Shown here: one piece after another, positions 11,597-23,339 of the stretch
Layout of the letters: each line of letters begins with the position of its first letter
How positions within the stretch are numbered: the first letter of the stretch is position 1
NCBI RefSeq assembly: GCF_026213295.1
Contig: NC_079426.1
Location: forward strand, 20,343,274-20,407,273
Source: Gadus chalcogrammus
Lineage: Eukaryota; Chordata; Actinopteri; Gadiformes; Gadidae
Direction of reading: 5' to 3'
DNA: 64,000 nt
Notes under the pieces: model-generated
What the model was told of the DNA's origin: nothing
The model's input: only the letters and a program-made list of their open reading frames with translations
Database searches by the model: none
Translations under genes and position numbers: made by a program

Positions 11597-11811
11597 CTGG
11601 CTGGCTGGTGATGTGTTCAGCGGCATCTGATGCAGAGAGAGCTTGCGAACGCCTGACGGCCTCCTTCAGGAGCGACCGGCGAGAGGATGACCGATTTGCT
11701 GCAGACCCAGTGGACAAGGGGTTCACCTGGACAGGTGTCAGCTTGTCCAGCCGTGAGTTGCAGCGAGGGTCGGAAGCCGGATGGTGGTTTCACTGGCTGT
11801 GTAGCGGAATT
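11597..11811 (-). repeat. Inverted copy of L2 ORF1 segment 4650-4866
   Basis: This stretch is the reverse complement, with few differences, of the L2 5' segment at about 4650-4866: both hold the run from tccgctacacagccag to catcaccagccagcc. It joins the L2 C-terminus on its left and gypsy integrase on its right (attgtggaaggcc at 11812). Confidence 0.8.
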
Positions 11812-12478
11812 GTGGAAGGCCTTCTGCCGAGCGCTGGGGGTCTCTGTCAGCCTGTCATCAGGGTACCAGCCGCAGACTAATGGACAGGCTGAGAGAGCTA
11901 ATCAGGAACTCGGAACCGAGCTGCGTTGTGTGGCTGCGCGCAACCCCTCTGCGTGGAGCGACCATCTCTCTTGGATCGAGTATGCCCACAATTCCATGTC
12001 CTGTGCAGCCACCGGCATGTCCCCATTTGAATGTTCCCTGGGGTACCAGCCACCCTTCTTTCCTGCTCAGGAGGATGACATCTCCGTCCCCTCAGTCCAG
12101 CGCCATCTCCGCCGTTGCCGCAGGGTGTGGGAGGGCGCGCGCACCGCTCTGCTGCACTCCGCAGAGCAGAACAGGCGCATTGCTGATCGCCACCGGGCTC
12201 CCGCTCTTGCCTATCGGATGGGTTGTGTGGTTGTCCTATAAGGATCTCCCTCTACAAACTGGCTCTAAGAAGTTAACCCCTCGTTTTGTTGGCCCTTTCC
12301 CTATTGTTTCCGTCATCAACCCCTCAGCTGTCACACTCAAGCTGCCTCCAGCCATGCACGTCCACCCCACCTTCCATGTCTCTCGTTTGAAGCCAGTCTC
12401 CATCAGCTCTCTCTCCCCCCCAGCCGTCCCCGTCCCCCCCCCCCTCCCCGTTTGATTGACTATCACCCAGCTTACACC
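11812..12478 (+). pseudogene. Ty3/gypsy integrase C-terminal half (GPY/F) and chromodomain start
   Basis: Translation gives [40 protein letters not shown] (core helix with the third catalytic Glu), and [20 protein letters not shown]. After a frameshift near 12235 it reads [20 protein letters not shown] and [12 protein letters not shown]. This is the gypsy integrase core end plus the GPY/F module. PAYTVRRLL near 12468-12495, in another frame, matches the usual start of a gypsy chromodomain. It pairs with the integrase start at 3854-3983 as the two sides of the split element. Confidence 0.75.
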
Positions 12479-12715
12479 GTCCGGCGGTTGCTCTTGTAAT
12501 TCTTGTTACCTCGCTCTCGCTCTCTCGTCTCTCGTTGTTTTTTGACCACAGCCCAACTGTTTTCCTCTGCCTGCAGTTATCCGGATCCCTCACTCCAGCT
12601 CGCCTGCCTCGCTCTCCCCCCGGCTACCTCATCCACTACCTGCTCCCCGGTCTCATTCAATAAACCCTTTTTCTTCAATTCATCATCGTCTCCGTCTGCT
12701 CTTGGGTTCAGCATC
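12479..12715 (+). mobile_element. Gypsy 3' region / LTR-like remnant
   Basis: Pyrimidine-rich sequence with ctctcgctctctcg, ending in ttcaataaaccctttttctt, follows directly after the chromodomain remnant. A polyadenylation signal at this place fits the R region of a gypsy LTR. No matching second LTR was found, so its boundaries are uncertain. Confidence 0.45.
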
Positions 12716-12728
12716 GTTTATCTCAACA

Positions 12729-12922
12729 TTATTGTTGGTGTACAATTGAAGATTTCATAAATTAGAATTATCTTAACCTTTGATTTGTACAAAGTGACCA
12801 TGGATACATTGTTAAATTCAATATTTGACCTCAAATGACCTGGAACCTATTATGAATGTGGGGGGAATGCATGGATGCTCTAACCTGTCATGGGCCCCTA
12901 TAGGCGCCTGTTAAGGCTACCA
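12729..12922 (+). repeat. Direct copy of 48684-48887
   Basis: About 195 bp, from ttattgttggtgtacaattg to ggctacca, recurs in the same orientation at 48684-48887 with scattered substitutions and one short gap. The other copy directly abuts inverted duplication copy B. No coding potential. Confidence 0.8.
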
Positions 12923-12948
12923 TACTGGTGCACCCCCTGTAATCTCTG

Positions 12949-13761
12949 ATGCATCCCAAGGCATTCTGGAACCGGGAGGAATGGCAGCACTGGCTGGAGG
13001 GAGCTGAACCCCCATTCATTGTCTGGACCGACCACAAGAACCTTGCCTTCCTTCAAACAGCTAGACGCCTCAATTCCCGTCAAGCCCGGTGGGCGTTGTT
13101 TTTCGACCGCTTCAGCTTCACTCTAACCTACCACCCATGTTCCAGGAACGTCAAGCCCGATGCTATCTCCCGCCAGTTTGCCTCTGAGGGATCTGTTCAC
13201 AGCTGTGACAATACCCTCCCTTCGTCCTGTGTGGTGGCCGCAGTGATGTGGGAGATTGAATTGCTGATTCGTGAGGCCCAACTACCGGAACCAGACCAAC
13301 GGTGGGCGTTGTTTTTCGACCGCTTCAGCTTCACTCTAACCTACCACCCATGTTCCAGGAACGTCAAGCCCGATGCTCTCTCCCGCCAGTTTGCCTCTGA
13401 GGGGTCTGTTCACAGCTGTGACAATACCCTCCCTTCGTCCTGTGTGGTGGCCGCAGTGATGTGGGAGATTGAATTGCTGATTCGTGAGGCCCAACTACCG
13501 GAACCAGACCAACGGTGGGCGTTGTTTTTCGACCGCTTCAGCTTCACTCTAACCTACCACCCATGTTCCAGGAACGTCAAGCCCGATGCTCTCTCCCGCC
13601 AGTTTGCCTCTGAGGGGTCTGTTCACAGCTGTGACAATACCCTCCCTTCGTCCTGTGTGGTGGCCGCAGTGATGTGGGAGATTGAATTGCTGATTCGTGA
13701 GGCCCAACTACCGGAACCAGACCCAGGTAACAACCCTGATGGACCCAGACAGATGAGGTGA
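12949..13761 (+). pseudogene. Ty3/gypsy RNase H fragment with triplicated C-terminus
   Basis: A 270-codon open frame. The first part, [20 protein letters not shown] followed by [20 protein letters not shown], is the C-terminal half of gypsy RNase [13 protein letters not shown] is the usual exit to the integrase linker. From 13087 a 71-residue unit beginning [20 protein letters not shown] is present three times in frame. Gypsy proteins carry this unit once. It lies downstream of an integrase end, so it is not in natural order and belongs to a separate or rearranged gypsy copy. It is not expected to function. Confidence 0.75.
13087..13725 (+). repeat. Three 213-bp tandem repeats in gypsy RNase H
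   Basis: The units start at 13087, 13300 and 13513, each with cggtgggcgttgtttttcga. They are nearly identical; visible differences include gctatctcc versus gctctctcc and ggatctg versus ggggtctg in unit 1. The period of 213 is a multiple of three, so the frame stays open. Confidence 0.95.
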
Positions 13762-15968
13762 GAAAAATGGTTCATTGTAATCCTTTCCTCCCTCCCAGCC
13801 GTTCCTTTTATCGAAAGCATATAACAGAAACAGCTGCTGTTCGTTATCAAACTCATTTATCTGATTGAACAGATAAAATGTTGGTTGCTTCCTACAATTA
13901 TCCTATAGATCGACAAGAAGAAACACAATTTAAAGAAGGTTTAATGAAAAGGGGTACGCTAACATACTTTATCATCAACCTCATAAATGTAGCGTCCATT
14001 CAATGCAATGCTTCGATCAAAGCATGTTTGAAAGCAGGGACGTGCACAGGGGGGTTGCTCAGGTTGCCCGGGCCACTGCCCATATGCCCTCCTCGACTCA
14101 CGTTGCCCTTCCGAGGAAAAAATAAATAAAACAATTTAAATCGTACAATGGATGCAGAATTTGATGTCGGCCTACATAAAAAGAAATCGCCACTCGAAAC
14201 AATTCATAAAGTAAACGTAGCCTCATTCACTTCCATTCGGGCACCGCGAGGGAAAGTCAATAGGGAGAGAGCAAACTCTGTTAACGTAGCTGCAGCGCTG
14301 CACGCGACGGGCACCTGAGCCTGCATGATATTCCTGCCTATTGCCTAGGAGATTTTCGCGGTTGTCTTGTGAGATGACTGCCTTGACGTTGTCGAAAAGG
14401 TTAGTTTGAGATGTATAACAAACAATCATCATCAAGTTTTATGAAATTAATTAAAATCTTCATAAATCCAGGCTTAGTTTGCCACATAACGTTTAGCCTA
14501 AATAATCAGACAGCTAGCTAGCTTGCAGACAAGCAGCCCGTTATCACATAGGCAACTACTTTTTTGGTAGGCAAACTGAGCTTTAATTAAAATGCTTAAA
14601 TGCCTAAATCTTATCACTATTTGGGGTACTGTTTTTTATTGTTAAGTGAAGCCGAAATGCCCACTGAAAAGAGGCGGATTCAGGAGAGAGAGGCAACTCA
14701 AGGAGGCAGCAAAGAGGAGCACAACAGCAGGTGAGACAGAGACTTTTTTGCATTGTGATAAAGATGACACTGTGTAGGCTAATTGATTAATTAATCAGAC
14801 TCATATTTTAGCCTATTAATGGCAATTTTTCATAATTACATTACATTTAAGATGAGAAGCAGCCACAATACAAGCCTCCAGACACGAGGAAAATGTGGAC
14901 CAGGAGACACATAGGGCAGGTTGTTCCAAGCGCTGATCACCAAATATGAGATGAGAGGACCATGCTAAAAAGTACAGGGTTAAGGAGCCTTCTCAGTCCT
15001 TCACAGTGGCACAGGCACAGGCACTTTGAGGCCCTCAAAATTGTCCCTCAAAATTCCTATGCATGTCCTCGCTTGAAAGTCAGTTGAGGTGGTTGAATAC
15101 TTTGATATACTTTCAGGTATGTTTTGATTTAATCAATTCACATTGATCCTGTGATATCCTTTACTGGCGAAGCACACAATACGATAAAATAAATCAATGG
15201 AAACACAACCAGGAACGATCCCCAAACAAATGCTGAATGATAACAGCGAAGGAATAGATAAGAGTTTTCAAAAAGCATTCAATTCCCAGAAGGAAAGCTG
15301 AATGGTGGCAGATAACGTAAGGCTGGCAGTAAGGAAGCAGGAAGAAGCAATAGAATATATACAAAATAAAAAATGCTAAAAAATGAAATACAATATATAA
15401 TATAATGTTATGCAAATATTGTACAAATACATTGTGCATAAGCAAATGTTCGTCTAGATTTGTATTTCACTTTCAAACGTTTTGTGTTATCTTGAGCAGA
15501 GCAATTGTAAGGGCAACACACACACACACCCACCCTGTGTTGTTGGATTCTGGATCCCATCGTGTGTGCGTACAGTGCAGTGCATGGTATTAAGATGTTT
15601 TTTCACTCAATTAAGAGTGCCCAGCGATGGCATGATAGGGGCTGCACATCTGCGTCTGCGACTTCAAACGCGGAGGATCCAGGTGGCCCCCATTAGCATC
15701 AATGTGTGTGTGTGTGACTGAAGTGTCATGGCTTTTGTCTATGGTGACAGTTCAATATCATTAGAGGCCCTCTGTGAAAGTGGGAGAACAAGATTACAGG
15801 GAGATTATGACTGCATAATTGAGTTGCACTGGGTTTGTGTGTGGGAGTCAATATATGTTACTGCGTTGGGTAGTGTGTATGTGTGTATGTGGGGGGGGGG
15901 GGGGGGTAGCGGTTATATGCTTGTCAGCAGACCCGTGTTCCCTCTTATAAAGTTTTCTTTATGGGACG
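13761..15968 (+). repeat. Segmental duplication SD1, left copy (inverted match to 62076-63857)
   Basis: The stretch matches the reverse complement of epas1 intronic DNA at 62076-63857, with about 6 mismatches in a 150-base stretch compared by eye. Landmarks shared in the same relative order include the 13791-13930 block, the 15170-15480 block, and the 15540-15968 block ending at atgggacg. The epas1 exon at 62839-62945 has no counterpart: the left copy has only a short CA run at about 15518-15532 where the exon and its flanking repeats should be. A 1037-bp hAT-type element (14035-15071) interrupts the left copy. Confidence 0.9.
14035..15071. mobile_element. Non-autonomous hAT-type element, 8-bp TSD
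   Basis: The ends are cagggacgtgcacagg on the left and the complement of cgaggacatgcatagg on the right, an imperfect 16-bp inverted repeat. They are flanked by tttgaaag (14027-14034) and cttgaaag (15072-15079). The paralogous copy at about 63580-63600 has the uninterrupted sequence, which confirms insertion. An exon-like stretch encoding MPTEKRRIQERE followed by a gtgaga donor-like site lies at about 14655-14735, resembling the start of intron-containing hAT transposase genes. No other transposase part is visible. Confidence 0.75.
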
Positions 15969-16017
15969 TAAGAGGTGCAGAGGGGAGGAGACAATAACTA
16001 TGGTGGCTGGTAAGTGC

Positions 16018-16190
16018 AAAACAAAATTACAAAAACTGAAACACTTTTACAAATATACAAAATTCAAAACACTTTTACAAACTGAAACAATTTTAGAAAC
16101 TCTGAAACAATTTTAAAAACTCTGAAACAATTTTAAAAACTCTGAAACACTTTTACAAACTCTGAAACAAATTTACAAAGACAAAATCCT
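16018..16190. repeat. 20-bp minisatellite
   Basis: About seven imperfect units of gaaacaattttaaaaactct, with variants carrying cacttttac. AT-rich and non-coding. Confidence 0.85.
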
Positions 16191-16618
16191 AACGGAAAGG
16201 GAATGTACCAAAAACTGGATCTGACCCGGAAGCATGGGTGTAATTTCCACTGGGGACGGGAGGGACATGTCCCCTGCTCTTTTCAAAATCCCGTTTGTGT
16301 GCCCCCCACTTCTTGAACCGCAAAAATCATAAAAAAAAGGTTATTTACTGATTAAAATAATAAAAAATTGCCAAAGACGAGTAGCGGACACGGGTAGCCT
16401 GCCTACGCAGTTCTATAGTAAGTTACATTTTGGTGTCTGTGGACTCGGAGTCTCGGACGTGTTCCACCACGCATGCGCACTTCAAAAATTGCTCACTGAA
16501 TGAAGAGGCTTCGCAGGGTTTTTCATAAAAATGAAACGCCAACAGCAGTTCAATTTAATGTATTTCTTACGAGAGGGGATGAAAAGAAAGAAAGGCCATG
16601 TGAGTTGGTTGATTATTA

Positions 16619-16620
<2 letters not shown>

Positions 16621-16652
<32 letters not shown>
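16621..16652. repeat. (TG)n microsatellite
   Basis: A perfect TG run of about 16 units. Confidence 0.95.
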
Positions 16653-16653
<1 letters not shown>

Positions 16654-16696
16654 CTCTGTCTCACCCCCAATGTCTCTCTCTGCTTCTCTCTCTCTC

Positions 16697-16788
16697 TCAC
16701 TCACTCACTCACTCACTCACTCACTCACTCACTCACTCACTCACTCACTCACTCACTCACTCACTCACTCACTCACTCACTCACTCAA
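16697..16788. repeat. (TCAC)n microsatellite
   Basis: About 23 perfect TCAC units, preceded by a short TC run. The open frames across it are artefacts of the repeat. Confidence 0.95.
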
Positions 16789-17330
16789 ACTTTTTGCCTG
16801 TCATTGTGGCAGGAGCAGTCATTTAAACTTTTATCTTCCCCAAACAAAAAAGGAAGCTTTTTGTTATTAAAGCCATGAATCCTGGAAAAACGTATTCAAC
16901 ATTTTGGAAATACCTCTCTCTTATGTGTTTATATTTGGAACATGAACACAGGAAATGTATTTCTGTTTCAATGCCCAGTTGGCAGTGTGTACAGACACGT
17001 TTCTCTCTTGATTTCCAGTTTTAAAAAGTGGTCTTTCTAGTCTTAATTCTACTTATTTATTTTCCGGATTTTGTATTGGTTACCTTACCGTAGTCCCTAA
17101 ATGTATGTAGAAATGCAGGAAATGGTATTGAAATCGCATTTATTTTTCTGGGGGAGTACCCCCGGACCTCGATTAGAGGGTTAGCGAGGCATGTTGAGCT
17201 TAAAGACTGGGTTAGCTGGACCACGAAAGTCGATGTTTTTTATCGCCGCTGTATCACGAAGGTGACTTATGCACGCAGCCAAACCTGGTCGGGAGCAGGT
17301 TTTCAGGTTCGTTTTATTATCCATCCGTCG

Positions 17331-18085
17331 CAGTGGCGTGCACAGATAGACCAAAGGTGGTGCTATAGCAGTGTATGTGGCCCATGCAGACATTATCAAC
17401 TATAAAGGCTCGACAATTAAAAACGTGTGATAACAATGCCCCAATATATATGCCCCCCCCCCCCACTTCTCCTCGCACACACCTCTCTTCCTTTGTCAAC
17501 GTGAATGCGCAGAGCGGACACAAACAGAGGCGCGTTGCAGCAGTAGTTCAAAGCTGCTGCCCACACACAACATAAATGAATTGAGTCTAGAGTGTATTGT
17601 TTGCACCCTAAGCCTCCTTTCTGGATACTTTGACTGAGGATCTAAACAGGAGATTCAACACTGGAAGTCCCAATGCTAGAATCATTCAGTCCTTCCACCC
17701 CTTAACGGTACATGCCAACTGGGTAAGCACGCCAAACGCAGAAGCCAAGGAAGCTGTCCACATCCTCTGTGATTTCTATGGAGAAGAGGAGGACCAGCTG
17801 AAGACAGAATCTTTGCCATACTGACGGAAAACAGTGGCCAGCTCATCTTTCCTGCCTTTGTGAAGATGACAAAAATCTATGCAACATTGCCAGTGACAAC
17901 TGCTTCTGTGGAGAGATAATTTTCAAAGCTGAAAATTATCAAAACTAAACTAAGAAGTCTGTGTGGAGAAGAACGGCTCTCTGACCTTCTTCTGCTTGCT
18001 ATAGAAAAAGATATCAAGATCAATCATAGTGAGGTCATCAACATCTTTAAAGACATGGCACCGAGGAGGATGCTGCTTTAGAAAT
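17331..18085 (+). pseudogene. hAT (ZMYM1-like) transposase C-terminal relic
   Basis: A left-end-like cagtggcgtgcacag occurs at about 17331. Downstream, broken frames from about 17625 read LNRRFNTGSPNARIIQSFHP, and then at about 17825-18080 SGQLIFPAFVKMTKIYATLP, VTTASVER-stop-FSKLKIIK and RLSDLLLLAIEKDI. This is the C-terminal dimerisation region of hAT transposases of the TTF/ZMYM1-like group. Stops at about 17820 and 17920 and large internal losses make it a relic. No complete element could be delimited. Confidence 0.7.
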
Positions 18086-18249
18086 TGGTAATGATCACTC
18101 TTCACTTCAAAATGACACTTTAAAAAAAAAAAATCTCACACTACTATAAAAGGCAGCCGGCAGTTCCACATGCTGCATGTTTCATTCCCATGTGTTCGAA
18201 CGTGATTTTGTGTATGCTGCCTTTAGCTCGAGACCCTCGGCTCCACATG

Positions 18250-18640
18250 TAGACTGTGCACACCTGGAGTCCTGCCGCTATCTGCTGTTGCCTGCTGTCG
18301 CCTGCTGCCCGGTATCCCTGTCCCCTTTAGTCTTTGTTTCGTGTTGAGCCAGGAAGCCTGCCATTATGTTTTCTCCTGGTTCTGTGTTGCTAGGGAGGAT
18401 TAGTTTGTACTTTTCTTTAATTAAGAAAGTTGTCTTTTGTTTCTAGTCAGGGATAGGGTACGTTTTGTTTATTGTTTTTGCCCGTGGATCTCCCTGAAGA
18501 CAAGCGCTTGAGTTTGGCAATAAACACCCTTAACTTGGACTACATGACTCCTACTGTTTTTGCCATGGTACTATGTTACTCCCCTTACCCCGCCCTAGCC
18601 CACTTAGGGGATGTAACACGGCACAAAGTGCTCTTCTTTT
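18250..18640. other. Possible solo LTR or repeat fragment
   Basis: The stretch contains a GC-box-like beginning (cctgctgcccggtatccctg), a tttaattaag tract and ggcaataaacacc. It ends at gggatgtaacacgg and lacks coding capacity. The arrangement of promoter-like and polyadenylation-like pieces is LTR-like, but no second LTR, primer site or target duplication was seen. Confidence 0.25.
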
Positions 18641-19742
18641 TCACTGAGCACCTGCCCTCCAAAATGTCTGTGCACGCCATTGCGTGCACAGACACGCGAT
18701 TCCCCCATCTCGGTTGAACTCAGTGGTGACCGAGCAAAATTCCGAGACAGAATTCAAGATGGCTGTGCCAAGTGTGACTTGAAGTATGAACTGTTTTCAT
18801 TGTGCTTGGACCGCTTTGGTGGTTTACATGGCAATTTCAATCACTCGTATTACGCTTGAAGTGTGGGCGTGGCGTCAGATCCGAGATCCGAGTCGGTTCG
18901 CAGAGAATACTAAAATGGCCGTTAGCTGTAAAAATCCATAGATTAGCCGCACCATTATGCAAGCCGCAGAACCGAAAAAATTGGAAAAAAGGCGCGGCTT
19001 ATAGTCCGAAAATTACGGCAGTTCAGTTAAACGTTCATAATTCAAAATTTTTAACTAAGTTCCCAGTTCCAAAAAATGAACTAGTTCATAGTTCTTTTTT
19101 CAATATGTTGCTGTGAGCTATTATTTTTTTCCGGTATTTTGAACATTGAGCCCGCTTCATGGTTTGTCTAGGATGAAATAGAGTGGTTGAATCAAGCATC
19201 GTAGCGAAATACAGTTTCTATCGTGTTTTATTGCACATTTAGCGCATTTTGTAAATCCCATTGATTTCGGTTGATAGACTCATTGCTCGTTTGCCGGAAG
19301 CGGAAAGGGGGGGTGTTCACATTTGGTTGTAGTCTTTTCGCACAGATCTAGCCCTGCTGTTGAGTCGAAGAACCGAGTGAAAAGACTACAACCAAACGTA
19401 AACAGCCCCCCTTTCCGTTTCCGGCCAACAAGCAATGATTCTAGGAGGTATTATAGTCCGCTGAGCTATGAGCCAGAGAGCTATCGTTATGGATTGTACA
19501 TATTTATAATTCGAAATTTGTCTCAGCCTTTATACCACAGATACTCTAGGGGCTATAGCATATAACCGTGTTGTCTGATTACAGTTTAATTCATTTTTCA
19601 GCATTTAACAGATCTCGTTTTGAAGAATAATCACTGTGCCATTCGTTTCAATGGGAATCGGGACGGTCTATACTTTCAACATAAAGTGTACATATTTATA
19701 ATTTTTAATTCGTCCCAGCCTTTACACCACAGACACTATAGG
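18641..19742. other. Gene-free repeat mosaic
   Basis: No coding similarity is seen. Bases 18955-19020 end in a gcggcttatagtccg...ttacgg motif like that near base 100. Bases 19020-19105 hold gttcagttaaacgttc-type sequence related to 24040-24126, where cacaacactg looks like a hAT right end. Bases 19480-19745 contain an internal near-repeat (ccacagatactctagg...ctatagcatataacc and ccacagacactatagg...), which provides the target site of the next element. Confidence 0.4.
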
Positions 19743-20709
19743 GTCTATAGCATGGTTTCTCAACGGGGGCGATACCGCCCCCTGGGGAGCGATACCGCCC
19801 CATGGGGGGCGTTCGCACAACCTAGGGGGGCGCTGGGAACGTGATTCCATTTTTGGGGGGAGATTTTAAACTTTTTTATTTTTTTTTATTTGTGAAAAAA
19901 TAGGCTACCTGAAATAAATAGCCTATTTTCATTTATTGGTTTCTTACCCCTCTACCGTCTCAGCTACTTTTGACTGTCTATGTGCAGTGGAACAGTGATA
20001 ATACAATAATAATAATAATACATTTAATTTAGAGGCGCCTTTCAAGACACCCAAGGTCACCTTACAGAGCATATAGTCATCATAAATCGTTTAAAAAAAA
20101 ACAAGAAATTGTGAAAAAAATAAATAAAATAAACATAATAAAAAAATAAAAAAATATATATATATATATTACGGCGCGGCTCGGTCCTGCACACGCCCAG
20201 ACTCCCGTTACATCAGCTATCGTCATGATCTGTATAGTAACACTGATAAACAAAAAAAATAAATAAAATTGTTTCATAGCCCCAGTGTTACCCCTATATG
20301 CACCTCTTTTTTTTAACTAGAGAAGAGGAGAGCTTCATCTTAACGGAGGAACTTCCGCAGATTCTGAGTTTGCGGTTCAATAGATCATCAGTGAAACATC
20401 GTTGCGACACAATTGAGTGTAGTAACCCAGAGAACCAGCTACATCATTGTGTTTATCCAAACGAGCCGTCTTTAGCGAACGGTGAATTGCATTGGCTTCT
20501 ACGAGCAGTCGGCTTTCAGCCGCGAGCTTAGGGACCATCTGCAAAGTACAAAACTGAATTGCATTGGCTTCTACGAGCAGTCGGCTCCAAAACTTGTTCC
20601 ATAGAGGCATGGCCTCTTCATGGTCCTACTACAACCTTTAATTTTGAAAAATATATCTCATATTTTTTAAGATTTTTTTATTTAGGAACAATTTCAATAG
20701 CGTTGCCAT

Positions 20710-22616
20710 CAGTGGCGAAGCTAGACCTTTTTGAAAAAAAACTTGCCTTAGCCCACCCTATCGTTTCGTCCTCAAATCTAATATTCTACCGTTTTTTTTA
20801 CACAAGCAATGAGAGGATGAATGTTGTACACTAATGAACAGGCTCAAATGGGCTAGTGAAATCGAGCGCAACCTTCCTTCAGGAATCTCTAACCTCTGAT
20901 AGTTGGCTGGGCGTCTCCTGTTTGACAAAACCAAAAATGCAGCACGAGCGCACCTAACATAGTTTCTGCTGTTTTGTCTGTCAAAGAGGCTAGCTAGTCT
21001 TTATCAGAAAATCTACAATTTCCAGCTGTGTTATAACATGACTTGGTAATAATAATACTATAATTTTAAAACCTTGACATAATCTGTCAGATGTCTATTA
21101 AATGACAGTTGACCACAAGACGATTCTATATATGCCTCTTCTTGAATTGCTTCATGTTTTAGTCGGCAGAGCCTTGTAATGCTGCGTAGCATGATAAGCA
21201 TGATTAGGTGCAAGGAGCAGAAAAATATCAAATATATATTGATATGGGTGATAATTTTCTGTTGAAAAAAAATGCTGGCATTAGTTTATCATTAGAGGGC
21301 GTATTCATTGCCATAACAATGTGAGCTAATCAACAAGAACAACATGTTCTAATACTATGAGACTCAGGCAAACGCCCTCAGCTGATTAAAGGTGTCAGGG
21401 GGGGCGTGAGCGACAGAGGGGACTTAGTGTCTTATGCATTTATTTATTTATTTTAATAAGTTACTTATTTTATTTTAAATAAACATAATACCAAGGGTCA
21501 GAAGTTTTACAAGAATTTTGATCTTACAAAGTCATGACAGAGGGACTTGGTGTCTTTATTCATGCTTGAAAGATCAACATATATTATTTTTTTTGAAAGG
21601 GAATAAGCTGATGAAGCTGACAAGTGACCAATGTTTACTTTTTAAAAATATTATAATTAAATGCAAACCCCAGTGAATCATTTGCTCTTGTTTCTCTGTT
21701 TTGAGATTCACACAGACTTAGCAGTCTTGTTTAAATGTTACAAATTGAGTTAATAAACTGAAGTTGGAAATAGTTTTAAGTTGTTGCAGATGTTATCTCC
21801 GTTAATTTTATTAATCTAAATAAATAAATATTAGCAGGTTCTCAATAGTAGGCTATTTCAATTCAGAGAGGGCGTGATAAAATGTCTGTCTCCTAGGGGG
21901 GGAATGAAAGCAAAATGATTGAGAACCACTGGTCTAGAACATGTTGTACTTGTTGATTAGCTCACGTTGTTATGGCAATGAAAACACCCTCAGCTGATAA
22001 AATAATGCCAGCAGTTATTTTTAAACTGAAAATTAGCACCCTTTTTTTTTGCTTCAGAACAACAAGATTTTTTGGCATCAGAAGTTTTATAAAAATGTAT
22101 GGGTCCCTGAAGGTGAGACAACATAGTTTAGTGCTCCCGAAATAGTGGTCTGTTTCTCATAGTATCCGACTAGTACATGTTGTAATTGTTGATTTTTTTG
22201 CATCAGAAGTTTTATAAAAATGTATGTTGATACAATTTATAAATTGTATGGGTCCATGAAAGTGAGGCGACATCATGCAATGTGTTTCAGTAACATATTC
22301 AGGAAAATATGGTAATTTTTGAGTGAAACTTACACAAAAGAAATTTAATATACCTCAATTTTGTTATTCGAGTTCACAACCATTGATTATTCCTTCATCC
22401 AAACAGTCTTTTTCATTTCATCACTTTAGTGGTTCAGAACTGCATTATTTAGCTGACACTGCCAGCTATCGGCTTAGACATACGACAGCATAGTAACTAA
22501 GAAAATAAAGGTTGTGGAAAAAAAAAAATCTTGCACAGGACTTTATATACTTCATATACCCCTGTGGCTGCCTGGGGTTGAGCCCCCCCAAAAGTCAGAA
22601 CCTAGACTCGCCCCTG
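20710..22616. mobile_element. Nested non-autonomous hAT-type element, TSD gttgccat
   Basis: The left end is cagtggcgaagctag and the right end is ctagactcgcccctg. Exact 8-bp duplications gttgccat flank it at 20702-20709 and 22617-22624. It lies wholly inside the 19751-23802 element. The interior has imperfect inverted arms (about 21272-21350 against 21935-22015, with agctaatcaacaa and its complement). Between the arms is a third end-like motif, gattgagaaccactg, at about 21922-21936. No transposase coding is visible. Confidence 0.75.
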
Positions 22617-23339
22617 GTTGCCATTATTGTCTCTAGATCCCTAAAACGTTTTCCATATGCATGGGCTCTTTATGGTCTTACTGCAACCTTATGTTTTGTA
22701 AAATATATCTCTACTTATTTCTAAGAAATTTCTTTTTAGCAAAAATGTCAATATACATTTTTTTTGGAAACATTTTCAGTAGCGTCGCCATTATTGACTC
22801 TAGAGCCCCAAAACTTGTTCAATAGAGGCATGGCCTGTTTATGCTCCTACTACAACCTTTGTGATGGGGAGAGGGGAGGGAGTGGGAAGATGCATTGGTT
22901 TGAGGCACAGACCTTTTCGATTGTTGTAGTATTTGGGTTATGGGATTTTAATGTATAGGGTGGTTGTTGATATAAATATTTTTTGTTAAATAAATGTAAA
23001 TAATGTTTTTAAAGATTATACTTGTAATATGTTCAATCTGTCCTTATCTCCCCTGCTCATTAATGTGCACAAATGTACTGTATGTAGGTTGCCAGTAGAC
23101 ACATAGAAACCTCCCGGCAGGTTGCGCTTTGCGAGCACAAAAAAAAAATGCGTGCGAAAAACATAACATTTCACCTCCGCTGCTGCAACTCCATTCTAGG
23201 GAAAACATTGAGCCCGTTTTCCCCCTTCCTCTTGTTCAGTTCCAGCTGCTCTGAGCGTAGTCTCCACGAAAAGACTGTTGCATTTCAAATACAAAATATA
23301 TAGGCCTTATTAGGCCTCTGCGTGCAATCTGTTTTCTTG

